Positions 63,205-64,000 of a stretch of 64,000 nt of DNA are shown here, in pieces; the first letter of the stretch is position 1, and every line of letters begins with the position of its first letter. A program made the translations under genes and the position numbers. This DNA comes from Cymodocea nodosa (lineage: Eukaryota > Streptophyta > Magnoliopsida > Alismatales > Cymodoceaceae), in assembly GCA_036874045.1 (NCBI GenBank), contig CM072339.1:19785501-19849500 (forward strand), written 5' to 3'. A model generated the notes under the pieces. It was not told the DNA's origin, ran no database searches, and saw nothing but the letters and a program-made list of their open reading frames with translations.

Positions 63205-63385
63205 AATCAGGCACTCACCTTTTTCAGACAATGAGAAGGAAGGGGACCGGCGGAGTGGGGTGGCAGTTCCGGCGCGGTGGGGGATCGAAGGGTTGGAAGC
63301 CACAGGGGACGTGGAGGGAACACAACGCCACCGGGAGGCCAAGTGGGAGGAGGGAGGCTCTGTCAGCGCATGTGGTTGACGTTGG
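63205..63385 (-). other. Possible first exon with transit-peptide-like composition
   Basis: A GC-rich island whose minus strand reads a Ser/Arg/Pro-rich stretch (ASRWRCVPSTSPVASNPSIP and on) ending at a donor AAAAAG|GTGAGT (about 63219). The composition would suit a chloroplast transit peptide and the N-terminus of the methyltransferase pseudogene downstream. No ATG is available in that frame, however, so it may be broken or non-coding. Confidence 0.3.
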
Positions 63386-63399
63386 AGGGCCCATTGGAC

Positions 63400-64000
63400 T
63401 TCATTTAAAGGTCCACGTTAAACTAAAGATCTGTTGCAGTAATAGATATCCTTGTCTATGGTAGGTAACCAACGGGAGAATCTACATCAATAGTATGGCC
63501 TTTATCATTGTTAAGTTAGACCTTGAAGTATGTTTATTTGTTTTTGTGATTTTGGTTTTTTTTTTTTTCTTGTACGAGAAGAGTCATTTACTTGTAATAT
63601 AATAGAACATTAATTATGTTATACTTCCATCTTAGTAAATAATATAACTATTTACTTAAGATTTATTACGTACCTTTGGGTTTCGAATTTTATTTTTAAA
63701 AATTAAATTAATTTGAGGTTACTCTTTTTCTACGTGGGTTACATTGACCTCGTTAATTTCCAACTTTAGTTTAGCTCCTTACCTCCATCTGCAACGAAGT
63801 ATATGTTTTCCAAGAAGCATTTTTAAAAGCAACTAGAATGGCTCCTGCCATTATTGTAGCTATAATATCGCAAAATTGCTACAGCAATGATTTCCATTAA
63901 AAATTGTTACGGTATCAGCTTTTCTTATAAGGAATTCCCATGCAAGATCAAATTAATATGGGTAGCATTGTTTTATTGGATAATAAAAAGATATGAGCAT
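63400..64000. other. Right-end interval
   Basis: AT-rich sequence with a T run at 63556-63570. No feature is supported. Confidence 0.4.

Overview
This is a stretch of flowering-plant nuclear DNA. It is AT-rich, has spliced genes with GT..AG introns, and is heavily colonised by transposable elements. The GC-rich first exons and the gene families suggest a monocot, but I cannot name the species. There are no operons, CRISPR arrays or bacterial features.

Layout of the genes. (1) 475-924 (+): intronless small plant protein of unknown function. (2) 7022-7393 (+): small proline-rich protein. (3) 8594-11440 (+): complete eight-exon hydroxyproline O-arabinosyltransferase (HPAT, 363 aa), a Golgi enzyme that arabinosylates extensins and CLE peptides. 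(4) 13571-36009 (-): the dominant gene, 18 coding exons for a protein of about 2094 aa with a SAND-like module, a Cys-rich region, PHD, extended PHD, SET and post-SET domains, that is, a Trithorax-class histone lysine methyltransferase. It ends tail-to-tail with HPAT. (5) 44731-45959 (+): a PLATZ zinc-dependent transcription factor. (6) 55870-59017 (-): a broken copy of the chloroplast methyltransferase family of Arabidopsis At1g78140. A relic at 53400-53815 (-) reads like protein but I do not recognise it.

Mobile DNA makes up most of the rest. One 11.7-kb intron of the SET gene holds a Ty1/copia element (15836-24462, 5-bp duplication GTTCC, PBS, two short LTRs). That element was itself invaded by a Tourist-like MITE (17134-17253) and by a block carrying a solo LTR (18274-20088, duplication CTTCC). 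Next to it lies a second copia fragment in the opposite orientation. Another intron carries a complete 333-bp TRIM retrotransposon (34468-34800). Elsewhere there are LINE relics of two types (L1-like and RTE-like), PIF/Harbinger transposase relics (5584-5925, 46891-48901, 51400-52130), tandem repeats and MITEs.

The genes do not form a pathway. Two are chromatin or transcription regulators (SET protein, PLATZ) and one is a cell-wall/peptide glycosyltransferase. I found no new multi-gene system. The most notable things are the unplaced PHD-SET protein with its Cys-rich module, and the datable nest of insertions inside it. All exon borders come from reading splice signals and reading-frame continuity by eye.
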